Assembly (NCBI RefSeq): GCF_001633165.1
Contig: NZ_CP015419.1
Coordinates: 1-64,000, forward strand
Length of the DNA: 64,000 nucleotides
Source: Rhodovulum sulfidophilum DSM 1374
Lineage (GTDB): Bacteria; Pseudomonadota; Alphaproteobacteria; Rhodobacterales; Rhodobacteraceae
Reading direction: 5' to 3'
Shown here: positions 52,888-61,432 of the stretch, in pieces
Numbering within the stretch: position 1 is the first letter of the stretch
How the letters are laid out: the number at the start of each line of letters is the position of its first letter
Translations under genes and position numbers: made by a program
Notes under the pieces: model-generated
The model's input: the letters and a program-made list of their open reading frames with translations, nothing else
What the model was told of the DNA's origin: nothing
The model's database searches: none

Positions 52888-53370
52888 CCGCCCCCGGCCG
52901 GGCTCGGCACCGGATCGGCCCGCCGGTCTTGTCCGCCAGCGGTCCCTGTCCTTCGAGCGCGGGTTTCCGCATCGCCTTAAACAGCACCGGAACCGGCAGG
53001 GCATGTGTCCTTCCTGCTCGAGCGCCAGCATCAGAACCAGACGCTTGAAAAATCGACGTTCATGTCGCCTTGCCGACCCGGATTTCGGATCGATGCCGTC
53101 CCGCCCCGATGACCGTTATCCGAAGGGCAAATCGGCGCGGCCCCGAGGCCGATCATCGCCGACCATGGCCTAAGGTTCGCGCAGGGGGAAACAGGCCAGG
53201 GGTCATTCGGACAGGACCGTGCCGACGAAAGCCAGTCTGATCCCCTTCGCCTGAGCAGGACGACCCGCCCATGGGGCGGGCCCGGAGCAAAGCGGTCGTT
53301 CACGGAAAACGCAGCCACGGTCCGGAATGCGGCCATGGCCGCAAGTCGGCCATCGTGCTAGCTTGGGCGC
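52888..53370. other. Non-coding stretch before the RNA ligase gene
   Basis: No gene, hairpin or repeat is recognised with confidence in about 480 bp. Composition is close to that of neighbours. Confidence 0.35.
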
Positions 53371-53994
53371 TTGAAGAAGTATGGTCGCACATTCCACCTG
53401 CCATTTTCGCCCGGCGCCACCAGCGACGACAAGGTCATGTCTTCGCTTGAAGGCCTGATGGCGGAAGACCTCGTCGTCACCGAGAAGATGGACGGTGAGA
53501 ATACGACCATTCACGCCGGCGGCTCCCATGCGCGCAGCCCTGACAGCCGTTACCATCCTTCCCGAGACTGGCTCAAAGCGTTCGCGGCGGGGATTTCTCC
53601 CTATCTGGCAGAAGGCGAACGTATTGTCGGCGAGAACCTCTATGCCCGTCATTCCGTCGCCTATGATGCGTTGCCCTCGTATTTCCTCGGCTTCGCGTGG
53701 ATTGTTGGCGATGTAATCCAGTCCTGGGACCTGACGCAGGCACGTTTCGAGGAGCTGGGCATCCAGCCCGTTGCGACGCTCTATCGGGGCGCCTACCGCA
53801 CGGGTCTGTTCGAGGATCTGGCGCGGGCCCTCGACCTGTCGAGGCAAGAGGGGTTTGTGGCAAGGATCGCCGGCTCGTTCCCAGAAAGCGACATGCCGAG
53901 GCGGATGGGAAAATATGTCAGGGAAGGGCATGTTCAGTCGGAAATCCACTGGATGAAGGCTGAGCTTATCGCCAATGGCCTAGCTGACGCCTGA
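53371..53994 (+). CDS. RNA ligase family protein (ATP-dependent, Rnl-like)
   Basis: This 207-residue nucleotidyltransferase of the RNA ligase family has VVTEKMDGENTT (motif I, with the adenylated lysine in KMDGE), GERIVGENLYARHSVAYDALPSYFLGFAW (motifs III and IIIa), RQEGFVARI (motif IV) and GKYVREGHVQSEIHWM (motif V, with its lysine). All five are in order, so the small size reflects a catalytic core without extra domains. TTG at 53371 is the best start (MKKYGRTFHLPFSPGATSDDKVM), although no ribosome site is obvious. It stands alone, with non-coding DNA on both sides. Such orphans are thought to act in RNA repair; the substrate is unknown. Confidence 0.85.
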   Translation: MKKYGRTFHLPFSPGATSDDKVMSSLEGLMAEDLVVTEKMDGENTTIHAGGSHARSPDSRYHPSRDWLKAFAAGISPYLAEGERIVGENLYARHSVAYDALPSYFLGFAWIVGDVIQSWDLTQARFEELGIQPVATLYRGAYRTGLFEDLARALDLSRQEGFVARIAGSFPESDMPRRMGKYVREGHVQSEIHWMKAELIANGLADA

Positions 53995-54506
53995 CGGCAG
54001 CTTCACCCCGTCCACCAGGCCTCACAGCTCGAAGGTCTGGTTCGGGTCAGCAATGCCTGACCTTCGGGCCGGCAAAGCCGGGTTCGGCCAACGGACCGGC
54101 CCCGGAAGATCGGCTGCAGATATGCTCGATATGCGACCGGCAACCGGGCGCCGCTTGCCTCGGCAGAGCGCCGTGATCGCCCGGCACCGCGTCGAACCCG
54201 AGCCAGGACAGGGGGGTGTCATCAGGCCGACCCGCCCGGCCGCCAGCGACAAGGCCGGCCCCGGTTCGAGGCGCCGTTTCACAGCCAAGCCCCAACCGAC
54301 GCCCATCTTCCAAACCACAACTCCGGCGGGCGAGCTCGCCGACCCGGATCCGAATCTGCTGGCCTCCGCCCCATCCGCGACGGCCACGGCCTGACCCTAC
54401 CGGGCCTCGCCCGCCATCTCGCCCGACACCGGCAACGGCGCGCGGAGCATCACGCTTGCGGAGCTTTTCCAACCGCCTTGAGCCGCCCTGACGGTGCCGC
54501 CAAGGG
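53995..54506. other. Non-coding stretch between RNA ligase and TetR genes
   Basis: About 510 bp with no gene I can support. The frames on both strands lack motifs and ribosome sites. Confidence 0.35.
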
Positions 54507-55148
54507 TCAGCCCCGGCCGGGCGCGGCACCCTCGACGAAAAGCCGCCAGGCGCGGTCGAACCAGGCCTCCCGCGCAGCCGGATCCGCCAGCGTGTCATCG
54601 CCCATCAGCGCCGCGTTGCTGGGGCCCAGCACCAGGGCCGCGATCAGCTGGTCGGCGACGAAATCGGCATCCGGCGCGGCAAGCTCGCCCGCAGCGGCGG
54701 CGGCGCGGATCGCCTCTGCCAGCTTCGGCGTGAACGGGTCCGCGCCGACCAGAGGCCGGGCCCGCATCGCCTCGATGAAGGCCTCGCGCTTCAGCGCCAG
54801 CAGCTCGGGGTCGAGATTGGCATCGAGAAACCAGCGCGCCAGATGCCGCACCCGGTCGAGCGGCCGCTCGGGGCACTCCGCCGCCACCGCCTCGAACCAG
54901 GCCTCGGTCCGCTCCAGCGCCTTCTGCGTCACCGCGGCAAACAGATCTTCCTTGGTGGCGAAACGGCGGTAGAGCGTGTCCTTGCCGATGCCGCAGGCGG
55001 CGATCACCTGCTCCATCGTGGTCGCGGCAAAACCCTGGGCGATGAACAGCTCGCGCGCCCGGGCGACGATCTCGGCCGCGATCCGTTCGGACTGGCGCTT
55101 GGTCGGGCGTCCGGCACGCGCCGGGCGCGGGGTCTTGGCTGTCGTCAT
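54507..55148 (-). CDS. TetR-family regulator divergent from the third receptor operon
   Basis: This 213-residue TetR protein has the DNA-binding domain at about residues 20-70 (IVARARELFIAQGFAATTMEQVIAACGIGKDTLYRRFATKEDLFAAV). The ligand-binding C-terminal part is all helical and resembles the TetR_C group with LDRVRHLARWFLDANLDPELLALKREAF. ATG at 55148 chosen over 55208. It probably binds the GGACGGTATCGTCC palindrome at 55248 and controls the receptor operon, adding a second input to iron control. Confidence 0.88.
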   Translation of the reverse strand: MTTAKTPRPARAGRPTKRQSERIAAEIVARARELFIAQGFAATTMEQVIAACGIGKDTLYRRFATKEDLFAAVTQKALERTEAWFEAVAAECPERPLDRVRHLARWFLDANLDPELLALKREAFIEAMRARPLVGADPFTPKLAEAIRAAAAAGELAAPDADFVADQLIAALVLGPSNAALMGDDTLADPAAREAWFDRAWRLFVEGAAPGRG

Positions 55149-55220
55149 TCCCGTGCGGCCTTCCGGAAGTTCAGCCGCCTTATGGGCAATTTTCCGGCCG
55201 GACGGCAAGTATCCCGATAT

Positions 55221-55240
55221 TCCGACAAAAACACTATGGT
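55221..55240 (+). promoter_or_regulatory. Candidate iron-response element 4 (third receptor operon)
   Basis: TCCGACAAAAACACTATGGT contains the core GACnnAAAnACT shared with the elements at 20534, 26106 and 30440. It lies in the TetR/receptor gap, 66 bp before the receptor start and close to the palindrome at 55248. Confidence 0.5.
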
Positions 55241-55247
55241 TTTAACT

Positions 55248-55261
55248 GGACGGTATCGTCC
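55248..55261. promoter_or_regulatory. Palindrome, candidate TetR operator
   Basis: GGACGGTATCGTCC has perfect 5-bp arms around GTAT. It lies between the divergent TetR and receptor genes, 46 bp before the receptor ATG, a suitable position for autoregulation and repression. Confidence 0.55.
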
Positions 55262-55306
55262 CGTTTTGCTAACGCCGCTTCGACATTCAGGGAACGGAGA
55301 TGCCGG

Positions 55307-57451
55307 ATGGACAGAGGAACCTTGGGCAGGACGACCGCGGCACTGGCGGCCGCACTCGGCACGGCCGCAACCGCCGCCGCCGCACAGGACGATGCCTACG
55401 CGCTTGAGGCCATCGTGCTGCAGGCCGACGTGGCCGACACGTCGAGCTCCTACGCGCTGCCGGACATGCGCTCGGCCACCAAGACCGATACGCCGGTGGT
55501 CGAGACGCCCCAGGCGCTGACCGTGCTGACCCGCAAGCAGTTCGACGACCAGAACACCCAGACCGTGGGCCAGGCGCTGCGCTACACCTCGGGCGTGCTG
55601 TCCGAGATCGACGCCTCGACCCGCTATGACAGCGTGTTCCTGCGGGGCTTCGGCGGCTTCGGCATCTCGTCGCAATTCGTGAGCTCCCTCGACGGACTGC
55701 GGCTGCCGCGCGGCCAGGCCTTCGCCCAGCCCGCCGTCGATCCGTTCCTGCTGGACCGGGTCGATGTGCTCAAGGGCCCCTCGGCGCTGCTTTACGGGCC
55801 GTCGAGCACCGGCGGTCTGGTCAACATGGTCAGCCGCGCCCCCGATGGCAGCACCGGCGGCGAGGCGCGGCTGGAATACGGCACCCATGACCGCGTGCAG
55901 GCTGGGTTCGAGCAGCATGGCACCCTCGACGCGGCAGGCACCCTGCAATACAGCCTGACCGCCATCGGCCGCAGCGCGAACACCCGCTATCGCGATGTCG
56001 ACGAAAAACGGTATGCCATCGCCCCGGTCCTGGTCTGGCAGCCTTCGGCCGATACGAGGCTGACCTTCGGCGGCTACTGGCAGGACGACCCCGAAGGCGG
56101 CTATTTCAACTCGATCTATCCCAAGGGCGCCGCGCCCTCGGCCTATGCCCGCTATCTCGACCGCGACTTCAATATCGGCGACCCGGATTTCGACAGTTTC
56201 GAACGCACCCAATGGGCGCTGAATGCCGGGCTGGAACATGCCTTCTCGGCCGATCTGACGCTGCGCTCGAAACTGCGCTACGGCCGCATCGACGCGGATA
56301 TGAAGGGCCTGCAGATGGGCGCGCCGCTCGACGCCTCGGGCATGCTCGCGCGGAATGCCCTGATCTCGGACGAGACGGCGCGGGCGCTGAACTGGGACAG
56401 CAATCTGGAATACCGCTTCCAGACCGGCGCGGTCTCGCACCGGCTGCTGGCGGGGGCCGATCTGCTGTGGAATGACAGCGACTGGCAGTATTCCTACACC
56501 TCGGCCGCGCCGCTCGACGTGACCGACCCGGTCTATGGCGGCGTCTCGGGTCCGTTCACGACCATGACCGACAGCCACCAGACCACCCGGCAGGCCGGGA
56601 TCTACCTGACCGACCAGCTCTCCTTCGGCCGGTTCCGCGCGGTGCTGGGCCTGCGCCATGACCGGATCGAGACCGACAGCCTGAACCGGCTGAGCGGGAC
56701 CACCACCGAACAGAGCAGCGACAACACCTCCTACCGCGCCGCCCTGCTTTACCTCTTCGACAACGGTGCCGCGCCCTATGTCAGCTATTCGACCTCGCTC
56801 GAGCCGACCTCGGGCGTCGATGCCGCGGGCGATCCCTTCGTGCCCACCGAATCCGAGCAGTGGGAGCTGGGGATCAAGTACCAGCCGCCGGGCATGGACG
56901 CGCTGTTCACCATGGCCGCCTTCAGCATCGACCAGACCAATGTGCTGACCCCGGGCGATGTGCCGGGCTATTTCATCCAGACCGGCAAGATCCGCTCGCG
57001 CGGGGTGGAATTCGAGGGCCGCGGCAAGCTGACCGAGCGGCTCGAGCTGATCGGCGCGCTGACCCTGCTGGATACAGAGGTACGGGCCTCGTCCAATCCT
57101 GCGATCATCGGCAACCGGCCGCAGGCGGTGCCGGATTATTTCGGCTCGCTCTGGCTGAACCGCAGCTTCGACGGCAGGCTTGACGGGCTGGAACTGGGCG
57201 GCGGCGTCCGCTTCGTGGGATCGAGCTATGGCGACGATGCCAACAGCCTGAAATCCGGGTCCTATACCCTGGCCGACCTGGCGATCCGCTACGATCTGGG
57301 CGCGCGCAACCCGTCGCTGGCCGGGCTCGAGGCCACGCTGAACGTCCGCAACCTGTTCGACGAGACCTATTATTCCAGCTGCAGCTACGACTATTTCTGC
57401 CAGTACGGAGAGGGCCGGATCGTCACCGTCGGGCTGCGCAAGACATGGTAG
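55307..57451 (+). CDS. TonB-dependent ferric-siderophore receptor (FhuA/FcuA type)
   Basis: This 714-residue receptor has a signal peptide at residues 1-26 (TAAAAQ). Next come a TonB-box-like EAIVLQAD and the plug domain with KTDTPVVETPQALTVLTRKQFDDQ, VGQALRYTSGV, DSVFLRGFGG and DRVDVLKGPSALLYGPSSTGGLVNMVSRAP, all typical of FhuA/FcuA-class hydroxamate receptors. The barrel ends in Trp. A CSYDYFC pair of cysteines near the C-terminus is common in this class. It overlaps the binding-protein gene by 7 bp. A hydroxamate or mixed xenosiderophore is more likely than the catecholate made by this locus. Confidence 0.9.
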   Translation: MDRGTLGRTTAALAAALGTAATAAAAQDDAYALEAIVLQADVADTSSSYALPDMRSATKTDTPVVETPQALTVLTRKQFDDQNTQTVGQALRYTSGVLSEIDASTRYDSVFLRGFGGFGISSQFVSSLDGLRLPRGQAFAQPAVDPFLLDRVDVLKGPSALLYGPSSTGGLVNMVSRAPDGSTGGEARLEYGTHDRVQAGFEQHGTLDAAGTLQYSLTAIGRSANTRYRDVDEKRYAIAPVLVWQPSADTRLTFGGYWQDDPEGGYFNSIYPKGAAPSAYARYLDRDFNIGDPDFDSFERTQWALNAGLEHAFSADLTLRSKLRYGRIDADMKGLQMGAPLDASGMLARNALISDETARALNWDSNLEYRFQTGAVSHRLLAGADLLWNDSDWQYSYTSAAPLDVTDPVYGGVSGPFTTMTDSHQTTRQAGIYLTDQLSFGRFRAVLGLRHDRIETDSLNRLSGTTTEQSSDNTSYRAALLYLFDNGAAPYVSYSTSLEPTSGVDAAGDPFVPTESEQWELGIKYQPPGMDALFTMAAFSIDQTNVLTPGDVPGYFIQTGKIRSRGVEFEGRGKLTERLELIGALTLLDTEVRASSNPAIIGNRPQAVPDYFGSLWLNRSFDGRLDGLELGGGVRFVGSSYGDDANSLKSGSYTLADLAIRYDLGARNPSLAGLEATLNVRNLFDETYYSSCSYDYFCQYGEGRIVTVGLRKTW

Positions 57452-58530
57452 GCCGGCGCGGATTTCTGACCGGGGCGGCGGCGGCATTGACTGCCCCCCG
57501 GCTGGCCCGGGCGGACGCGGGGATCGAGGCCCGCGACGTTCTGGGCAACCGCGTCGCGCTGCCCGCGCCCCCCGAACGGATCGTGCTTCTGGACGCGACC
57601 GACCTGATCTCGATGGCCGCCCTGATCACCGAGCCGGGCGCGCGGCTGGCGGGCTGGGCCAGCGTGCCCCGGCTGGATCTGGGGCGCGCCGACTGGCTGG
57701 CGCCCGAGGGTCTGCCCGTGGTCGGCAAGCTCTCGCCCGACACCGTCTCGGCCGAGGGCATCCTGGCGCTGTCCCCGGATCTGGTGGTGGCCAGCGCCTA
57801 TATGCTGCCGCCCGGCGGATCGGTGCTGGAAAGCGTCCTGCGCGCCGCCGGGATCCCGCTGGCCTGGACCGGCGGCCATGACAGGGCGCTGCGGCCCGGG
57901 GACAAGCTCGACCGGGCGATGGGGTTCTGGGGCGCGGTGCTGGACCGACCCAAGGCGGCGCGCGGGCTGGCCGCCTGGGGCCGCGCCCGCTTCGACGCGG
58001 TCCGCGCCGCCACCTCCGGGCCCCGGCCCCGGACCTACATGGAAATCATGTCGACCTATGACACCTGCTGCTGGGCCGCGGGCCACGCCTTCTGGGGCGG
58101 GATCTTCGAGATCGCGGGCGGCCATCTGCTGGAAGCGTCGGATGGCTGGGGCGCGAAGCTCGGCCCCGAGGGCCTGATCGCCTTCGATCCCGAGGTCTAT
58201 ATCGCCACCGGCGGCAGCTTCGCCCCCGAGCTGCAACCGGGCATCGCGCCGGGGCTGGACCCGGAGCGGGGCCGCGAGGGCCTTGCCCGCGCCGCCGCCC
58301 GCCCGGCGCTGAAGGACAGCTCGGCCACGCGCGCGGGCCGGGTCCACGGCATCTGGTCCGGGCTCGCGACCGCGCCCTTGATGGCGCCGGTGCTGGCCGA
58401 CTGCCTCGGCGCCTGGCTGCATCCCGAAACCGGCGCGAACCTCGATCCCCGCAGGACGCTGACCGCGCTGAACGACCGGTTTGCCAGGCCCCTGCCCGGC
58501 CCGCTCTGGCTGTCGCTGGACGCGGCCTGA
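57445..58530 (+). CDS. Periplasmic ferric-siderophore binding protein (FecB/FhuD class, Tat signal)
   Basis: This 361-residue class III binding protein has a twin-arginine signal (GRRGFLTGAAAALTAPRLARA). RDVLGNRVALPAPPERIVLLDATDL and SPDLVVASAYMLPPGG mark the iron-chelate-binding family. YDTCCWAAGHAFWGGIFEIAGGHLLEA contains an unusual adjacent cysteine pair. Its ATG lies within the receptor stop. No permease or ATPase gene follows; it may use the FecCDE-like parts at 8774-13833. Confidence 0.87.
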   Translation: MVGRRGFLTGAAAALTAPRLARADAGIEARDVLGNRVALPAPPERIVLLDATDLISMAALITEPGARLAGWASVPRLDLGRADWLAPEGLPVVGKLSPDTVSAEGILALSPDLVVASAYMLPPGGSVLESVLRAAGIPLAWTGGHDRALRPGDKLDRAMGFWGAVLDRPKAARGLAAWGRARFDAVRAATSGPRPRTYMEIMSTYDTCCWAAGHAFWGGIFEIAGGHLLEASDGWGAKLGPEGLIAFDPEVYIATGGSFAPELQPGIAPGLDPERGREGLARAAARPALKDSSATRAGRVHGIWSGLATAPLMAPVLADCLGAWLHPETGANLDPRRTLTALNDRFARPLPGPLWLSLDAA

Positions 58531-58583
58531 CCGGCGCCCGAGCGCACCCGTTTCCCGCCCTTCCGGCACCCCGCAAGGCACCT

Positions 58584-58608
58584 GCAAGGGCCCTGAAAAG
58601 GGCCTTGC
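58584..58608 (+). promoter_or_regulatory. Hairpin with GAAA loop upstream of the SIP gene
   Basis: GCAAGGGCCCT (58584-58594) pairs with AGGGCCTTGC (58599-58608) with one bulged G and a GAAA tetraloop. It lies in the 103-bp gap between the binding-protein and SIP genes, 25 nt before the TTG start. No T-tract follows, so it may be a processing or stability element. Confidence 0.45.
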
Positions 58609-58633
58609 GAAAGGCACTGAGAGGAGAGCTCCC

Positions 58634-59695
58634 TTGATCGACGTCGAAACCGAACTGGCCTTCCCCGGGGCCGAGACCGCCCATGCCGCGCTGTCGGCCC
58701 ATGCCAAAAGCCACGACATCCCGCCCGAGATCGACGCCCCCGGGCATCTGGCCTTTTCCTTCCAGGGCAACCGGCTGGAATTCCTGACCGTCCCGGGGCG
58801 GATGCGGATCCGGCTGTCGGGGGTCAGCCCGAACACGCTCTACTTCCTCAAGGAGGCGGTCGCGCATCACCTCGAAGAGGCCGATCCCGAGGCCGCGCGC
58901 ACGCTGCGCTGGCCCGGGGACGAGGGCGCCGACAGCCACCGGACGCCGCCCAATTTCCGGCTGCTGACGGTGCTGGAGCGGTCCCGCCCGGTCGAGGGCA
59001 TGACCCGGCTCCATCTCGCGGGCGAGGATCTCGAGCCGCTGACCCGCGACGGCATCCATGTCAAGCTGATGCTGCCCGCCGACCGGAGCCGGAGCCCGGT
59101 CTGGCCCGGGGTCGCGGCCAATGGCGCCACGCGCTGGCCGAAGGGCGCCGACCGGCTGCATGTGCGCTATTTCACCCTGCTCGAACTGGACGCCGAGGCG
59201 GGCCGCGTGGCAATCGATTTCGTCGATCATCCGGACGGCCAGATCTCGGACTGGGCCCGCGCCGCCCGTTCCGGCGACCGGATCGGCATCATGGGCCCCG
59301 GCGGCGGCCTGCCCCCCGCGACCGACCGGCCGCTGATCCTGATGGGCGACGCCACCGCGCTGCCCGCCCTCCTGCGGATCCTCGAGGCCCTGCCCGCCAG
59401 CGCCGAAGGCTGCGTGATCACGCCGTTGCGTCCGGACGATGCCGGCTATCTGCCCGCCTCGCCGCTCGAAACCCTGCTGCTGGGCCCCGAGGGCTTCGCC
59501 GCCAGTGCCGCCGGGTGCTTCGCCGAGGCTCTGGCCGCCCGGCCCGAGGCGCGGGTCTGGGTCGGCGCCGAACACGCGCTGGTTCATGAGGCCCGCCGGA
59601 TCGCCGCCGCCCTGCCCGCCGAGCGGAAGGAGATCGGCACCTACTGGCGGCGCGGACGGCGCGGCGACGCCAGACGCGACGACCACGACGACTGA
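58634..59695 (+). CDS. Siderophore-interacting protein (flavin ferric reductase) with N-terminal DUF2218
   Basis: This 353-residue protein has an N-terminal DUF2218-type domain at about residues 1-95 (LSAHAKSHDIPPEIDAPGHLAFSF) and a SIP/ViuB-type domain from about 105. The SIP domain shows a FAD-binding barrel (HLAGEDLEPL, HVRYFTLLELD, GRVAIDFVDHP, GDRIGIMGPGG) and an NAD(P)H-binding half (LILMGDATALPALLRILEAL, ending RKEIGTYWRRG). SIPs release iron from imported ferric siderophores by reduction. I chose the TTG at 58634, because GAGGAG lies 7 bp upstream; no ATG fits. Last gene of the operon. Confidence 0.88.
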   Translation: MIDVETELAFPGAETAHAALSAHAKSHDIPPEIDAPGHLAFSFQGNRLEFLTVPGRMRIRLSGVSPNTLYFLKEAVAHHLEEADPEAARTLRWPGDEGADSHRTPPNFRLLTVLERSRPVEGMTRLHLAGEDLEPLTRDGIHVKLMLPADRSRSPVWPGVAANGATRWPKGADRLHVRYFTLLELDAEAGRVAIDFVDHPDGQISDWARAARSGDRIGIMGPGGGLPPATDRPLILMGDATALPALLRILEALPASAEGCVITPLRPDDAGYLPASPLETLLLGPEGFAASAAGCFAEALAARPEARVWVGAEHALVHEARRIAAALPAERKEIGTYWRRGRRGDARRDDHDD

Positions 59696-60301
59696 GAGGA
59701 GGCGCGGCCCCGAACCCGGGCCGCGACAGGGCCGGGTCCTGGACCTGCGCAATGCGCCCCAGAGCGGTACAAGGCAAAACCGAGCGGTATAAAGTCATCG
59801 CCCCCGAGCCCGATCTTCGGGCCCGGCCAGATTTGGTGCCGTTCACATCCTTCCGCCTCGCGTCCCGGTTCTCCACTGAGCCGCTCTTCCCTGCCGCCCC
59901 GGCCCAATCCAGGGCCCCGAACCGGTCGTCATCCTCTCACGCGATGCGATCCGGTTGCTGGAGACCGTCGGGCCACGCCTTGTCCAGAGCCTGAACGGCG
60001 GCAGAACGCTCATGGCTTCGCTGGCCGGGGACGAACCGACCATTCCCGGCCATCCTGTGGGGCCGTGCCAGCCATTCGGGACCGGCAGTTTCAGGCAACG
60101 ACTGCACCGGATCGCGACCTGCCCGGCGCGCGATAGAAGATGCCGGCGCCAGGAAGCCAGACGCCTCGGGCGTTCCGTCTTGCCCGCCCTGCTGGGCAGC
60201 CGCGCCGCAGGGGTTGCCTCTTCCCAACGGCCACCATCTTGCCCAAGAGCACCGCTTCCGAAGCCGTCCCTCGGGCACCTGATCGCCGAAGGCCCCCGGG
60301 C
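59696..60301. other. Non-coding stretch between SIP and AraC genes
   Basis: About 600 bp with no recognised gene. Frames on both strands look like random GC-rich sequence, and no terminator with a T-tract is seen after the SIP gene. Confidence 0.35.
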
Positions 60302-61288
60302 TCAGCCCGCGCGCGCCGCGCGATAGGCCGCCGGGGTCTCGCCCGACCATTTCAGGAAGGCCCGGTGAAACGCGCTCGGCTCGGCATAACCGATGCGCAG
60401 CGCAATCGCCGCCACGCTCTCGCCGGTTCCGGCCAGCAGCCTCCGGCTTTCGGCAAAGCGCAGATCGTCGCGGATCGCCTGCCATCCCTGCCCCTCGGCG
60501 CGCAGCCGCCGCCTCAGCGTCGCGGGCGACAGCGCCAGTTCGCGCGCCACCTGCTCCAGATCAGGCCAGAGCGCGGGATCGGTCCCCCGCAGCCGCACCC
60601 GGATCCGCGCCGACAGCCCCTGATCGTGGCGGTAGCGCACCAGGATATTCGCGGGCGCCCCGGCCAGGAAAAGCTTCAGCGCGCGTTCGTCGCGGATCGT
60701 CGGCAGTTCCAGATAGCGGGCCGCGAAACACAGCCTGCTTTCGGCCTGGCCGAACTGCACCGGGGCGCCGAAGAAGCGCTGGTAATCGGCCCGGTTCGGC
60801 GGCGCCGCACAGGCGAAATCGAGCCGCGTCAGAGGGATACGCCGCCCGATCAGCCAGCAGGACAGCCCCATCAGCACCAGCCAGTAGGTCCGGTAGGCAA
60901 AGGCCGAGCGCAGCCCGCGCCGGTCGCTCAGCACGATCTCGGCCTGCCCGTCCGCCACCCGCAAGCTGCCGCTGGGATCTTCCAGAAGCACGCCCAGAAA
61001 CCGCAAGGCGCGCCTGAGCGCCACATTCAGCGTCGCCGCATGCAGCACCGCATGGCCAAGGAACACGAAGCCGCCCGGCCGCATCGGCCGCGCCCCCAGC
61101 CCGAAGAACTCGTCGTCCAGAGCCTCGGCCACCGCCAGCCACAACCGCCCGTATTCCTGGTTGGTCACCGGCCCGTCCGCCGCGGCGATCCCGGCCCCGG
61201 CCAGCAGGGGCGCCGGGTCGATGCCGCGCCGCACCAGCGGTTCCAGCGCATCCGCGACAAACCCGGCCGAGACGATCCGCCTTTGCAT
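60302..61288 (-). CDS. AraC-family regulator (arabinose-binding-like sensor domain)
   Basis: This 328-residue regulator has an N-terminal PF12625-type sensor domain (about 1-200: LEPLVRRGIDPAPLLAGAGI, HAVLHAATLNVALRRALRFLGVL) and a C-terminal AraC domain (LEQVARELALSPATLRRRLRAEG; SVAAIALRIGYAEPSAFHRAFLKWSGETPAAYR). This subgroup (OruR/FtrA-like sensors) often controls fatty-acid, ornithine or carnitine catabolism. I chose the ATG at 61288; ATGs at 61306 and 61321 are possible. It is divergent from the acyl-CoA ligase operon. Confidence 0.9.
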   Translation of the reverse strand: MQRRIVSAGFVADALEPLVRRGIDPAPLLAGAGIAAADGPVTNQEYGRLWLAVAEALDDEFFGLGARPMRPGGFVFLGHAVLHAATLNVALRRALRFLGVLLEDPSGSLRVADGQAEIVLSDRRGLRSAFAYRTYWLVLMGLSCWLIGRRIPLTRLDFACAAPPNRADYQRFFGAPVQFGQAESRLCFAARYLELPTIRDERALKLFLAGAPANILVRYRHDQGLSARIRVRLRGTDPALWPDLEQVARELALSPATLRRRLRAEGQGWQAIRDDLRFAESRRLLAGTGESVAAIALRIGYAEPSAFHRAFLKWSGETPAAYRAARAG

Positions 61289-61303
61289 GCCCTGCCCCGA
61301 TAT

Positions 61304-61354
61304 CATTGCAAAACCGATCACCGATTTTGGATGATTGCGTCATTGTTTGCAATG
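61304..61354. promoter_or_regulatory. Inverted repeat in the AraC / acyl-CoA ligase divergent promoter
   Basis: CATTGCAAAAC (61304-61314) and GTTTGCAATG (61345-61354) are inverted copies of CATTGCAAA about 30 bp apart. Such spaced half-sites in a divergent promoter suit a dimeric AraC-family protein; assignment is by position. Confidence 0.5.
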
Positions 61355-61432
61355 CACCCCCGCGACAGTATGCCACCGGACCCCGGGAGACCGCCCCGAA
61401 GACGCGGGCGGAGGGGTCAGGGAGGACGACAT

